Source of the DNA: MFD01275-c22 sp963705885
GTDB taxonomy: Bacteria; Actinomycetota; Actinomycetes; JACCUZ01
Reading direction: 5' to 3'
NCBI GenBank assembly: GCA_963705885.1
Contig: OY970120.1
Coordinates: forward strand, 2,852,001-2,916,000
DNA length: 64,000 bases
Shown here: piece by piece, positions 1 to 13,116 of the stretch
Layout: every line of letters begins with the position of its first letter
Numbering within the stretch: position 1 is the first letter of the stretch
Position numbers and translations under genes: made by a program
Notes under the pieces: generated by a model
Seen by the model: only the letters and a program-made list of their open reading frames with translations
What the model was told of the DNA's origin: nothing
Databases searched by the model: none

Positions 1-39
1 CCGGACGAGCTCGGCGTCCAGCCGGGCGCGACGGGTCAC
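1..39 (-). CDS. tlyA: TlyA-family rRNA methyltransferase, N-terminal fragment
   Basis: Only the first 13 codons lie in the window: GTG at 39, reading VTRRARLDAELVR. This matches the usual beginning of actinobacterial TlyA (S4 RNA-binding domain followed by an rRNA 2'-O-methyltransferase). The preceding genes (repeat-rich small protein, phasin-like, HAD phosphatase) are on the same strand, and TlyA usually follows a HAD-IIA phosphatase in this phylum, which supports the call. The rest of the gene runs off the left edge. Confidence 0.6.
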   Translation of the reverse strand, partial: MTRRARLDAELVR

Positions 40-61
40 CGAGACGGCCGGGCCAGGGGGC

Positions 62-334
62 TCACCGGTCCGCCCCGCCGTCCTGGGCCTCGGCGAGGCT
101 CTCCTGCAGCACCCGGTGCACGTCCTCGTAGACCTCGACGTGCTCGGCCACCGGCAGCTCACCCAGGGTGTCGAGCCGCTCGACCGCCGCCGCCACCCGC
201 GGGTCGGCGCCGACCGGGAGGTCCGGCTGCTCGCCGACCTGCTCGACCGGCTGCTCGCCGACCTGCTCGACCGGCTGATCGTCGACCTGCACGACCGGCT
301 GCTCGTCGACCTGCTCGACCGGCTGCTCGCTCAC
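62..334 (-). CDS. small acidic repeat protein, function unknown
   Basis: A 90-residue acidic protein. Residues 1-40 are an eight-residue repeat of the type EQPVEQVG. Residues 45-90 look like a folded helical segment (VAAAVERLDTLGELPV...YEDVHRVLQESL), a part that I recall from short actinobacterial proteins located between HAD phosphatases and TlyA. The start overlaps the stop of the phasin-like gene by 4 bp, so the two are probably translationally coupled. No signal peptide or membrane segment is seen and no function can be assigned. Confidence 0.7.
   Translation of the reverse strand: MSEQPVEQVDEQPVVQVDDQPVEQVGEQPVEQVGEQPDLPVGADPRVAAAVERLDTLGELPVAEHVEVYEDVHRVLQESLAEAQDGGADR
225..320. repeat. 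four tandem 24-bp units inside a coding region
   Basis: Four in-frame 24-bp units (225-248, 249-272, 273-296, 297-320), with a fifth partial unit at the gene start, encode the eight-residue EQPVEQVG-type repeat of the small acidic protein. Units 1 and 2 are identical and units 3 and 4 differ by a few bases. The 24-bp length keeps the frame, so copy number could vary by slippage without breaking the gene. Confidence 0.85.
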
Positions 335-819
335 TGCGCCGTCTTCTTCGCGGCCGGCTTCTTCGCGGCCGTCTTCTTCGCCGTCTTCCTCGCCGTCTTC
401 CTCGCCGGCTGCTTCGCGGCCGTCTTCTTCGCGGCCGTCTTCCTCGCCGGCTGCTTCGCGGACCGGGCCCGCGCGAGCTCACGTTCGAGCTCCTCGACGC
501 GGCGCTCGAGCCCGCCCGCCCGGCGGTTCGCCGACGTCAGCTCCTGGGCGGAGACCAGACCCAGCCGGGCGACCGACCGCTCGACCTCGGCCTGCACCAG
601 CCCCTTCAGCAGGTCGCGGTTGGCCTTGCTGGTCGCCAGCAGGTCCTCGGTGAGCGCCCCGACCTGGGCTCGCACCGGTGGCGGCACCACGGCGCCGACG
701 CTCGCCTCGCCCTGCGCCACGAGGGCCTTGGCCGCCGCCTGGGCCCGGGCCCGCGTCACGTCCGTCAGGCCGTTGGCCAGCTGAAGGTAGCCTCGCAGCC
801 CGTCCAGCAACGTGCTCAT
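331..819 (-). CDS. phasin-like protein with a histone H1-like Lys/Ala tail
   Basis: 162 residues from ATG at 819 (MSTLLDGLRG). Residues 1-90 are amphipathic helix of phasin-like character, 91-118 are a strongly charged coiled coil (RRVEELERELARARS), and 120-162 are Lys/Ala/Pro repeats of the AAKKTA and PARKTA type, as in HupB or histone H1 tails. The basic tail suggests nucleic acid or polyphosphate contact; that is inference. The tail DNA is itself repetitive. The gene is followed by the acidic repeat gene with a 4-bp overlap. The upstream region to 997 is a divergent promoter area shared with the SCP2 gene. Confidence 0.7.
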   Translation of the reverse strand: MSTLLDGLRGYLQLANGLTDVTRARAQAAAKALVAQGEASVGAVVPPPVRAQVGALTEDLLATSKANRDLLKGLVQAEVERSVARLGLVSAQELTSANRRAGGLERRVEELERELARARSAKQPARKTAAKKTAAKQPARKTARKTAKKTAAKKPAAKKTAQ

Positions 820-996
820 CGTCGCCTCCGCCCGTCGTCGTCCGCCCCCGGCGGCGTCGCCGGGGTGCTCGCGGCAGACGCTACCCCGCGGCGCGCGCGA
901 CCGGCGCTGCGGTAGCGTCGCGCCGACTTCCCGCCCGCGAGCCGGCGCAGCGTGCGGCGGCGGGCACGGCATAGGACACCGGAGGACGAGCCGTCG

Positions 997-1335
997 ATGG
1001 CGACGACCGAGCAGTGCCTCGTGGCCCTGGAGAGCCTGGCGTCCAGGCTGCACGAGGTCGACGAGGACGACCGGCGCAAGCACACCTTCGACCGGTCCTT
1101 GAGCTGCCGGGTGCCCGACCTCGACATCACGTTCTCGGGCGCGCTCGAGGACGGTCACCTGGTCGGCATCACCACCGACCCGGCGCCCCGGGCCCAGATC
1201 AGGCTGACGGCCGCCAGCGACGACCTCGTCGCGTTGACCGACGGCGACCTCAGCTTCGGCCAGGCCTGGCTGGCCGGTCGCGTCAAGGTCGAGGCGGGCG
1301 TGCGCGACCTGCTCAAGCTGCGCTCGATGCTCTAG
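997..1335 (+). CDS. SCP2 sterol-binding domain protein
   Basis: A 112-residue protein. The start is ATG 997, chosen because GGAGG lies at 981-985; upstream in-frame codons have no such site. The sequence DLDITFSGALEDGHLVGI...AQIRLTAASDDLVALTDGDL... followed by FGQAWLAGRVKVEAGVRDLLKLRSML is the SCP2 lipid-binding fold, in which the final helix closes a hydrophobic cavity. No signal peptide, so cytosolic. Its stop overlaps the stop of the convergent HAD gene by 2 bp. The ligand is unknown. Confidence 0.8.
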   Translation: MATTEQCLVALESLASRLHEVDEDDRRKHTFDRSLSCRVPDLDITFSGALEDGHLVGITTDPAPRAQIRLTAASDDLVALTDGDLSFGQAWLAGRVKVEAGVRDLLKLRSML

Positions 1336-2354
1336 CCGGCCGACCAGCCCATCCGGCCCAGCGCGTCGAGCACGCCCTCGGGCTCGACCCGGCCCCCCTC
1401 CCAGACCGCGACGCACAACGCTCGCAGGCCGTCGACCGGGTCACCGGTCCCCTCGACCACGACCCCGTCCTCCCCCGGCTCGACCACCCAGCCGCCGCAC
1501 CGGCGGCCGCCGGCGTCGCCGCGCGGCACGGCGGGGTGCGCGTCGCACAGCCCGCCGCGCAGGTCGCGGGCGACGTACGTCGGGCGCTGGTCGGGCGCGG
1601 CCAGCACCAGGTCGCGCGGGCCCGCCACGCCGGTGAGGACGAGCAGGCTCGGCACCCCGGCGCGGTGGGCGCCGAGGATGTCCGTGTCGAGCCGGTCCCC
1701 CACGACCAGGGGCGACCGGGCGCCTGTCCGGCGTACCGCCTCGTCGTGCAGCGGCGTCTCCGGCTTGCCCGCGACCACCGGACGGCTGCCCGTGGCGCGG
1801 GCGACCACGTCGACCAGCGCGCCGTTCCCGGGGGCCAGGCCGTCGGGCGTGGGCAGCGTCGAGTCCAGGTTGCTGGCGAACCAGGGGACCCCGGCGCGCA
1901 CCGCGTAGGTGGCCTCGGCCAGCGCCCGCCAGCCGACCTCCGGCGAGAACCCCTGGACGACCGCCGCGGGAGCGTCGCGGGCCGTGCCGACCGGACGCAG
2001 CCCCCGCTCGGCCAGCGCCTCGACCAGGCCATCGCCGCCCACCGCGAGCACCGGTGCCCCGGCGGGCACCGCATCGGCGACGAGGCGGGCCACAGCCTGC
2101 GCCGACGTGACGACGTCCGCGGCCTCCGCCTCGATCCCGAGTCCCGCCAGGTGGGCCGCGACCGCGGCGGGGGTGCGGCTGGCGTTGTTGGTGACGAACG
2201 CCACCGACATGCCGGCCTCCCGCACGGCGGCGACGGCCGCGGGCGCTCCGGCGACGGCGTCCGGCCCCACGTACAGGACACCGTCGAGGTCGAGCAGCGC
2301 CGTGTCGTGGCGGCTCGCGAGCGGCTCGTCGCTGCCGTCGGCGAGCGAGGTCAC
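1332..2354 (-). CDS. HAD-IIA (NagD-like) sugar phosphatase
   Basis: 340 residues from GTG 2354. Motif I is DLDGVLYVG near residue 22, where the first Asp is the nucleophile. The TNN of motif II (FVTNNASRT) is near residue 54. The motif III lysine (VAGKPE) and motif IV (GDRLDTDILGA) follow. These define class IIA HAD phosphatases of the NagD/p-nitrophenylphosphatase type acting on small phosphate esters. The last 70 residues are a family-variable tail. It follows the TPR gene with a 4-bp gap and is probably co-transcribed with it. Confidence 0.85.
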   Translation of the reverse strand: MTSLADGSDEPLASRHDTALLDLDGVLYVGPDAVAGAPAAVAAVREAGMSVAFVTNNASRTPAAVAAHLAGLGIEAEAADVVTSAQAVARLVADAVPAGAPVLAVGGDGLVEALAERGLRPVGTARDAPAAVVQGFSPEVGWRALAEATYAVRAGVPWFASNLDSTLPTPDGLAPGNGALVDVVARATGSRPVVAGKPETPLHDEAVRRTGARSPLVVGDRLDTDILGAHRAGVPSLLVLTGVAGPRDLVLAAPDQRPTYVARDLRGGLCDAHPAVPRGDAGGRRCGGWVVEPGEDGVVVEGTGDPVDGLRALCVAVWEGGRVEPEGVLDALGRMGWSAG

Positions 2355-2358
2355 GCCG

Positions 2359-2871
2359 TCACCCCGGGGGGCCCGCCGCGCCCGGCCGACCCGGCCAGTC
2401 CGGGGCCTCGTCCGGCGCCAGGCCGGCGTCCTCCCGGGCCTGCAGCGTCGCCCTCGCCTCCCGCAGCGCGCGCTGGTAGTCGCCCCGCGCGGGCCGCATC
2501 GCCGTCGCGAGCGCGAGCTGCTCGACGGCGCCGGGCACGTCGCCGACGCGCATCCGGGTGAGGCCCAGACCGAAGCGGGCGTAGTCGTTGTCCGGGGTGG
2601 TCTCGACCAGCTCGCCGAAGAGCCGTCCGGCCTCGGCGTAGCGGCCCGCGTCGAACGTGGCGCGGGCCAGCGCCTCGAGGATGCTGGCGGACTCCGGCTC
2701 CCGCTCGTGTGCGTGGGCGAGCAGCGACGCCGCGGCGTCGGCGTTCCCGCTCTCGAGCAGTCCGAGGCCGCGCACGAACCAGTCGTAGACCTCGCCGGCC
2801 GGCCTGCGGTCCCCGGGGTCGGCGCCGCCCGGTCCGCCGCCCGAATCGTCCGGTGTGCCGTGCTCCGTCAC
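2359..2871 (-). CDS. tetratricopeptide-repeat protein
   Basis: 170 residues if started at GTG 2871 (VTEHGTPDDSGGG), which leaves room for the divergent DUF1015 gene. After a disordered Gly/Pro/Asp-rich N-terminus (1-28), about three TPR-like helical pairs follow (YDWFVRGLGLLESGNADAAASLLAHA; ASILEALARATFDAGRYAEAGRLF; NDYARFGLGLTRMRVGDVPGAVEQL). The C-terminus is Pro/Gly-rich. No enzyme motif; probably a protein-interaction scaffold. It precedes the HAD phosphatase in the same transcription unit. Confidence 0.75.
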   Translation of the reverse strand: MTEHGTPDDSGGGPGGADPGDRRPAGEVYDWFVRGLGLLESGNADAAASLLAHAHEREPESASILEALARATFDAGRYAEAGRLFGELVETTPDNDYARFGLGLTRMRVGDVPGAVEQLALATAMRPARGDYQRALREARATLQAREDAGLAPDEAPDWPGRPGAAGPPG

Positions 2872-2923
2872 CGCTGATGTCCTCCCGCCACCTCGTCCGG
2901 CGCGCCGTCTCTCGCCACGTAGC

Positions 2924-4270
2924 ATGCCCGCCATGCCCGCGAGCGATCCTGCACCCTCCCCTGCTCGGGGACCGGGCACACCGGCGGGGTCGGCCCGCCT
3001 CGACGAGCGGCAGGGGCTGGTCGTGCGCCCCTTCCGCGGCCTGCGGTACGACCCGGCGCGCGTGAGCGACCTCGCCGCGGTGACCAGCCCGCCGTACGAC
3101 GTCATCGACCCGGACAGCGCCACCCGGCTGGAGGAGCTCGACCCGCACAACGTCGTGCGCCTGATCCTCCCACGGGAGCCGGCCCCGTACGGGGGCACCC
3201 GCTACGCGAAGGCAGCGGCAGCGCTGGACCGGTGGCGCGCGGACGGCGTCCTGCGGCGTGACCCCGACCCGGCGCTCTACGTCTACGAGCAGGCCGGCGA
3301 CGGGGTGCTGCAGCGCGGCCTGCTGGCCGCGGTCTCGCTGCGCGACCCCGCCGACCGGGTGATCCTGCCGCACGAGGACGTCATGGAGGGGCCGGTCGCC
3401 GACCGGCTGGACCTCATGCGCGCCACCTCGGCGAACCTGGAGCCGATCCTGCTCGTCTACGACGGCGGCGGGGACACGGCCTCGGTCATCGACGAGGTCT
3501 GCGCCGGTCCCCCGGTGCTCGAGACGACGGCCGAGGACGGCCTGCTGCAGCGGGTCTGGCGCGTGACCGACCGGTCGCTGCAGCGGCGGGTCGCGGCCGA
3601 CCTGGCGCCGCGACAGGCGCTCATCGCCGACGGGCACCACCGCTACGCGACCTACCTCCGCCTGCAGGCGGAGCACCGGGCGGCCGGGGACGGCGCCGGC
3701 GACTGGGACCTGGGCCTGGCCATGCTCGTCGACTCGCGGAGCCACCCGCTGCACGTGCGGGCGATCCACCGCGTGGTCGGAGGGCTGGACCTCGACGAGG
3801 CGCTGCGGCGCGTCGAGCAGGTGTTCCGGGTCCGCCGGCTGCCCGGCGGCGACCTCGACACGGGGCTCGCGGCGCTGCGGGCCGACACGGGCGCCTACCC
3901 GCTCGTCGTCACCGACGGGCACGGCGTCGCCGTCATCGACGACCCGGACCCCGGGTCGGTCGACGCCGCGCTGCCGCCCGGCGAGCACACCGACGCCTGG
4001 CGCAGCCTCGACGCGAGCGTCCTCCACGCACTCGTGCTGGACCGCCTGTGGGGCGCCGACGACGCGAGCCTGCGCACGTCGTACGTGCACGACGCGGCCG
4101 CCGCCGTCCGTGCCGCGGCGCGCGACGGAGGGGTGGCCGTGCTCATGCGGCCGGTCACGGTCGAGGCCGTCCAGGGGTTGGCGGCCCGCGGCGAGCGGAT
4201 GCCGCGGAAGACGACGTCCTTCGGCCCCAAGCCGCGCACCGGCCTGGTCCTGCGTCCCCTGGACCGCTGA
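2924..4270 (+). CDS. DUF1015 family protein
   Basis: 448 residues from ATG 2924; ATG 2933 is an equally possible start. DUF1015 signatures are present: VVRPFRGLRYDP near residue 35, TSPPYDVI near residue 60, LDPHNVVRLILP, then VILPHEDVMEGPVADRLDLMRAT, and IADGHHRYATYL in the middle. DUF1015 proteins are soluble and conserved across bacteria; their biochemical role is unproven. The gene is divergent from the TPR gene with a 52-bp gap and convergent with the SSB-like gene. Confidence 0.85.
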   Translation: MPAMPASDPAPSPARGPGTPAGSARLDERQGLVVRPFRGLRYDPARVSDLAAVTSPPYDVIDPDSATRLEELDPHNVVRLILPREPAPYGGTRYAKAAAALDRWRADGVLRRDPDPALYVYEQAGDGVLQRGLLAAVSLRDPADRVILPHEDVMEGPVADRLDLMRATSANLEPILLVYDGGGDTASVIDEVCAGPPVLETTAEDGLLQRVWRVTDRSLQRRVAADLAPRQALIADGHHRYATYLRLQAEHRAAGDGAGDWDLGLAMLVDSRSHPLHVRAIHRVVGGLDLDEALRRVEQVFRVRRLPGGDLDTGLAALRADTGAYPLVVTDGHGVAVIDDPDPGSVDAALPPGEHTDAWRSLDASVLHALVLDRLWGADDASLRTSYVHDAAAAVRAAARDGGVAVLMRPVTVEAVQGLAARGERMPRKTTSFGPKPRTGLVLRPLDR

Positions 4271-4303
4271 GCCGCCGCGACCACGGCCACGCGGTTGCCG
4301 CCG

Positions 4304-4361
4304 CCTCACCCGTCGAGCCGCCTCACCCGTCGAGCCGCCTCACCCGTCGAGCCGCCTCACC
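4304..4361. repeat. 17-bp tandem repeat between convergent genes
   Basis: Three perfect copies of CCTCACCCGTCGAGCCG (4304-4320, 4321-4337, 4338-4354) and a partial fourth copy. They lie directly after the DUF1015 stop and run into the stop codon of the convergent SSB-like gene, whose TGA reads within the partial unit. No dyad symmetry and no spacers. Probably slippage-derived. Confidence 0.9.
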
Positions 4362-4866
4362 GGCCGGCCGGCACCCGGCGGAGCCGCCCCACCTCCACCT
4401 CGCTGCGGCTGGCCGGGCCTCCCGCGCTGCGCCAGAACCGCCGCCGCAGCGCCCCCTGGACCTCCAGGACGTCGCCGGCGGCGGCGCGTCGCAGGCCCCG
4501 TTGCACGTCCTTGCGCCAGGCCGCGCAGTCGATGGTGTCGACGCTCGGCGACCGGGCGGAGCCGGCGCCAGGCGCCCGCCCCGCCGTCGGGCGCGCCACC
4601 ACCAGCCGGAAGGTCACCAGCAGGTCGCCGCTGGGCAGCTCGCGGGGCACCGGCTCCGCCGCGAGCCGCCCGACCAGGCGGACCTCGTTCTCGTGAGGCA
4701 CGCCGTCCGCGCTGTCGCGGCGGTCGGTCGTGGCGGGACGGGTCGACGGCACGGCGGCTCCTCGGCTGGCGGGCACGGGCTCCGACACCCGTCTCCCCGA
4801 CGAGGATGGTGCCCGGAGGTCGCGTCCCGGCGACCGCGGCGGCCATCTGTGGACGCCGACCGCCAC
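4357..4866 (-). CDS. single-stranded DNA-binding protein-like OB-fold protein
   Basis: 169 residues if ATG 4866 is used; GTG 4788 (VSEPVPASRG) is a plausible shorter start. The OB-fold core is near residues 60-165: NEVRLVGRLAAEP, LVTFRLVVARP, SVDTIDCAAWRKDVQRGLRRAAAGDVLEVQGALRRRFW. This follows the strand pattern of the SSB family, including the conserved D-C-x-A/V-W segment. It lacks the acidic DDDIPF-type C-terminal tip of canonical Ssb, so it is probably the accessory SSB paralogue seen in many actinobacteria and not the replicative SSB. The tandem repeat sits at its 3' end. Confidence 0.75.
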   Translation of the reverse strand: MAVGVHRWPPRSPGRDLRAPSSSGRRVSEPVPASRGAAVPSTRPATTDRRDSADGVPHENEVRLVGRLAAEPVPRELPSGDLLVTFRLVVARPTAGRAPGAGSARSPSVDTIDCAAWRKDVQRGLRRAAAGDVLEVQGALRRRFWRSAGGPASRSEVEVGRLRRVPAGR

Positions 4867-4924
4867 GCCACCTCCCTGTGGACACGTCCGTGGTCGACGC
4901 CTGTGACCGTGCCGGACCTCGGGG

Positions 4925-4972
4925 CGGGTCGGGCCTCCTGCGGGTCAGGCCTCCTGCGGGTCAGGCCTCGGG
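4925..4972. repeat. 16-bp tandem repeat at a gene 3' end
   Basis: Three 16-bp units of the type CGGGTCAGGCCTCCTG (4925-4940, 4941-4956, 4957-4972; first and last have one to three changes). The stop codon of the minus-strand TPR gene (4961-4963) lies in the last unit. This is the second short tandem array at a gene end in this part of the window. Confidence 0.85.
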
Positions 4973-5944
4973 CGGGTCCTCGACGAGGTCATCGACGACG
5001 TCCTCGACGAAGACGACACCCTCGATCTCGGCGAGGCGTTCGGCGGCATCGGTCTCGCCGTGCTCGTCCGCCGCGGCGGCGTGGGCGAGCCACTCCCGCG
5101 CCTCTGCTGCGCGGCCCGCCCCCTCCAGCGCCTCCGCGTAGGCGTAGAACAGCCGCGCCGACCAGGCGCGGCGCCGGTCGGGTCGCAGCTCCGGCCCCTG
5201 CAGGAGCAGCGCGGCCGCCTCGGGCTGGCCCAGGTCGCGGCGGGCACCGGAGGCGACGATCAGCATCTCCGCGGTCGCGGCGCCGTCGAGGGCGCGCGCC
5301 TGCGGGCTCGTCGCCATCGCGAGGGCCCGCTCGGGCCGGCCCAGGCCGCGCTCGCAGTCGGCCATGACCGGCAGCAGGCTCTGGTCGCCGCTGATCCGGC
5401 GGGCCGCCCGCAGCTCGGCCAGGGCCTCCGCGAAGCGTCCCGTGCGGTAGGCGGCGAGCCCCGCCGCCTCCCGCACCGCGCCCACACGGCCGGCCCGGTC
5501 GCGGGCCGCGAGGGCGTGGGCGTAGGAGGCCTCGGGGTCCTCGTCGAGGAGCCGACCGGCCATCACCAGGTGGCGCGACACGGCAGCGGCGTTCAGCGCG
5601 GCCAGCGACGTCAGCTCGGCGCGCACGGAGCGGTCCAGCTCGGCGCCGGTCACGTCCTCGGGCAGCGGTGGCTCGTCGCGCCGCGACGTGCGGACGGAGG
5701 CCTCACCGGGTCGGCGTGCCGTCCGGTCGTTGCCGGCCCCGCTCCGCCCGCGTCCCGCTCCGCCGCGAGTGCCGCCGGCCTGTCCGGCGCCGGCGCCGGC
5801 GCCGGACCCGCCGCGGCTCCCGCCGGACGAGCCGCCGCGACCGCGACCGCGGTCCGGGCGCGCCCGGTCACCCGACGCAGAGTTGCGCCGGTCGGTCCTC
5901 GCCTGCTGCCACGGTGGCGGGTTCCCTTCTTTCGGTCCGGACAT
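4961..5944 (-). CDS. tetratricopeptide-like helical repeat protein
   Basis: 327 residues from ATG 5944. Residues 1-95 are Gly/Arg/Ser-rich and disordered (GGSRGGSGAGAGAG and RGR-type runs). Residues 100-300 are helical repeats (ELTSLAALNAAAVSRHLVMAGRLLDE, YAHALAARDRAGRVGAVREAAGLAAYRTGRFAEALAEL and others) of TPR type. The C-terminus is acidic. The protein is typical of actinobacterial genomes; function unknown. The start lies immediately after the 5S rRNA terminator hairpin and has no convincing Shine-Dalgarno, so a later start or read-through from the rRNA operon is possible. Confidence 0.75.
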   Translation of the reverse strand: MSGPKEGNPPPWQQARTDRRNSASGDRARPDRGRGRGGSSGGSRGGSGAGAGAGQAGGTRGGAGRGRSGAGNDRTARRPGEASVRTSRRDEPPLPEDVTGAELDRSVRAELTSLAALNAAAVSRHLVMAGRLLDEDPEASYAHALAARDRAGRVGAVREAAGLAAYRTGRFAEALAELRAARRISGDQSLLPVMADCERGLGRPERALAMATSPQARALDGAATAEMLIVASGARRDLGQPEAAALLLQGPELRPDRRRAWSARLFYAYAEALEGAGRAAEAREWLAHAAAADEHGETDAAERLAEIEGVVFVEDVVDDLVEDPPEA

Positions 5945-5946
5945 GC

Positions 5947-5980
5947 ATCAAGGGCCACCCCGACTGGAGTGACCCTTGAT
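5947..5980 (-). terminator. hairpin terminator after 5S rRNA
   Basis: Arms 5947-5958 and 5969-5980 pair over 12 bp with one G-U pair (ATCAAGGG-type arm) and a 10-nt loop. It lies just beyond the 3' end of the 5S gene on its strand, so it is the likely end of the rRNA operon. No T-run follows; the next ATG begins 3 nt on. Confidence 0.7.
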
Positions 5981-5989
5981 GAAAGAATG

Positions 5990-6106
5990 TCCGGCGGCGT
6001 CCTACTCTCCCACGCGGTCCCCCGCGCAGTACCATCGGCGCTGAAAGGCTTAGCTTCCGGGTTCGGAATGGAGCCGGGCGTTTCCCTCTCGCTATGGCCG
6101 CCGAAA
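5990..6106 (-). rRNA. rrf: 5S ribosomal RNA
   Basis: The minus strand reads TTTCGGCGGCCATAGCGAGA at its 5' end, then GGGAAACGCCCGG, TTCCGAACCCGGAAGCTAAG and TGGGAGAGTAGGACGCCGCC. This is the standard 5S sequence, with complementary terminal stems (GGCGGC/GCCGCC). About 117 nt. It is the last gene of the rRNA operon, about 100 nt after the 23S. Confidence 0.95.
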
Positions 6107-6202
6107 CTCTATGGAGATGTCGAGGTCGTTCCCGACCGCATCTCGGGAACCGCACAGTGGACGCGTAGCAAACCTCCCGACCGAGGTCGGGAAAAGTTAT
6201 GT

Positions 6203-11243
<5,041 letters not shown>

Positions 11244-11792
11244 GTCTCTATAGCTACCTCGCGAACGAGGGTCGCTGACACATGGAAAGTGCCGGTGATC
11301 TGGCGAGACCACCGACGATCTTGGCCATGAAAGACGTAACTAGCTTGATAGTTAGTTGTCTGCCATGTACCAAAGGAATCCGCCGGGTGATTGCCGACAC
11401 GGCCGATGGCCGCCGTACGCACCCCCGGACGGGGTTATGTTTGGCATTGACTTTTGGCACGCTGTTGAGTTCTCAAGGAGCGGGCGCGCACCGATAGAGA
11501 CCTTTCGGTCCGTTCTCGGGGCAACCGTTCAAACCTACTCAGGCGGGTTGTGGCTGTCAAACCGACTGCCGGTCCCGCCTCCCCGCGCGCGCCGCACCGC
11601 CGCGACCGAGGTCGCGGGCAGCTCGTCACGCTGGGGGTCGCCTGCGGGAAACGGCCACCTCGTCGGTGTCCGTCTCTCCCTGCCGGGCGACGGAGAGAAC
11701 AGTAGGCAGGCCCTGGCGCATTTGCAAATCGGCTGGTCAGCGGGCTGGGGGGCACGAATCGGGCGGTCGGTGACCACCCTCCCGCCGGCCCG
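11244..11792 (-). other. rRNA operon leader and upstream region, no gene
   Basis: 549 bp between 16S and tyrS without a supportable gene. It holds the leader transcript (11244 to about 11525), with a CCTTGAGAACTCAACAGCG element on the minus strand at about 11464-11483 that resembles the antitermination/processing element repeated in the spacer, and the rrn promoter at 11532-11560. From 11561 to 11792 I see only GC-rich sequence and the tyrS 3' flank. Confidence 0.65.
11532..11560 (-). promoter_or_regulatory. rRNA operon promoter
   Basis: On the minus strand: TTGACA (11560-11555), a 17-bp spacer, then TAGGTT (11537-11532). The -35 is perfect, the spacing is optimal and the -10 fits the actinobacterial TANNNT pattern. 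It points into the 16S leader. It is the best housekeeping-sigma promoter in the window. Confidence 0.85.
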
Positions 11793-13085
11793 TCAGGCCC
11801 GGTCGACGAGCTCCCCCGCGGCCAGGCTGCGCTTCCCGCGACGGAGCACCAGCCAGCGCCCGTGGAGCAGGTCGGACGGGGCCGGGCGCGCCTCGGCGTC
11901 GGCGACCCGGACGTTGTTGACGTACGCCCCGCCCTCGGCGACGGCCCGGCGCGCGGCCGACTTCGACGGGGAGAGCCCGCTGGCGGCGAGCAGGTCGACC
12001 ACCGGCGTGAGGCCGCCGTCGTCCTCGCGCCGCACCTCCGCCCGCGCCAGCTCGGCCAGCGCGGCCGCCAGGGTCCCGGCATCGAGCCCGGCCAGATCGC
12101 CGCGCCCGAAGAGCGCCTGGCTGGCGGCCTCGACGGCGTCGCGCTGCGCCTGCCCGTGGACCAGGGCGGTCAGCTCGCCGGCCAGGGCGCGCTGTGCCTC
12201 CCGCGCCGCCGGCCGCTCCGCCGCGGCCTTCTCCAGCGCCTCGATCTCCTCCCGGCCTCGGAAGGAGAACACCCGCAGGTAGGACCCGATGTCGCGGTCG
12301 TCGACGTTGAGCCAGAACTGGTAGAAGGCGTAGGGCGAGGTCATCGCCGGGTCGACCCAGACGGTCCCCGACTCCGTCTTGCCGAACTTCGTGCCGTCGG
12401 ACCTGGTGACCAGCGGCGTCGTCATCGCGTGGACGCCCGTCCCGGTCACCCGCCGCACGAGGTCGACGCCCGCGGTGATGTTGCCCCACTGGTCGCTTCC
12501 GCCGGTCTGCAGCGTGCAGCCGTGCCGGCGGTGGAGCTCGAGGTAGTCGTTGGCCTGCATGACCTGGTAGCTGAACTCGGTGTAGCTCAGGCCGCCGCCG
12601 GCCAGCCGGGCGCTGACCGACTCCTTGTCGAGCATCCGGTTCACGCTGAAGTGCTTGCCGATGTCGCGCAGCCAGTCGATCGCCGACAGCCGTGAGGTCC
12701 AGTCCAGGTTGTTGACCATCACGGCCGCCGCCGGGCCGTCGAAGGAGATGAACCGCGAGACCTGCTCGCGGATCCGCTGGACCCAGTCGGCCACCACGTC
12801 GGCCTCGTTCAGCGTCCGCTCGGCGCTCTTGCCGCTGGGGTCGCCGATGAGCCCGGTCGCACCGCCGACGAGCGCCAGGGGCCGGTGACCGGCCTCCTGC
12901 AGGCGTCGGGCGGTCAGCCACTGGACGAGGTTGCCCACGTGCATGCTCGGCGCGGTCGGGTCGATGCCGCTGTAGAACGTGACCTGCCCGGCGTCGAGGG
13001 CCCCGCGCAGCGCCTCGAGGTCGGTGCTCTGGGCCACGAGGCCGCGCCACTGCAGGTCGTCGAGGAGCTCGGAGGCGCTGGTCAC
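11793..13085 (-). CDS. tyrS: tyrosyl-tRNA synthetase
   Basis: 430 residues from GTG 13085 (VTSASELLDDLQWRGL), the family's usual beginning; the upstream in-frame extension is not TyrRS-like. The class I signature HVGN is at residues 49-52 (HIGH equivalent), QTGGSDQWGN near 193-202 binds tyrosine and ATP, and KFGKT at 233-237 is the KMSKS equivalent. The C-terminus is an S4-like RNA-binding domain (SKSAARRAVAEGGAYVNN). It charges tRNA-Tyr with tyrosine in the cytosol. It is the last gene of the arg/mpg unit, 31 bp after the glycosylase gene. Confidence 0.96.
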   Translation of the reverse strand: MTSASELLDDLQWRGLVAQSTDLEALRGALDAGQVTFYSGIDPTAPSMHVGNLVQWLTARRLQEAGHRPLALVGGATGLIGDPSGKSAERTLNEADVVADWVQRIREQVSRFISFDGPAAAVMVNNLDWTSRLSAIDWLRDIGKHFSVNRMLDKESVSARLAGGGLSYTEFSYQVMQANDYLELHRRHGCTLQTGGSDQWGNITAGVDLVRRVTGTGVHAMTTPLVTRSDGTKFGKTESGTVWVDPAMTSPYAFYQFWLNVDDRDIGSYLRVFSFRGREEIEALEKAAAERPAAREAQRALAGELTALVHGQAQRDAVEAASQALFGRGDLAGLDAGTLAAALAELARAEVRREDDGGLTPVVDLLAASGLSPSKSAARRAVAEGGAYVNNVRVADAEARPAPSDLLHGRWLVLRRGKRSLAAGELVDRA

Positions 13086-13116
13086 GGGGAGGGGGCCTTT
13101 CGGTGCGTACGGGGCG

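Noticed and set aside
4304..4361. Resemblance to a CRISPR array
   Set aside because: Units are directly adjacent 17-mers with no spacers, and no cas genes are near.
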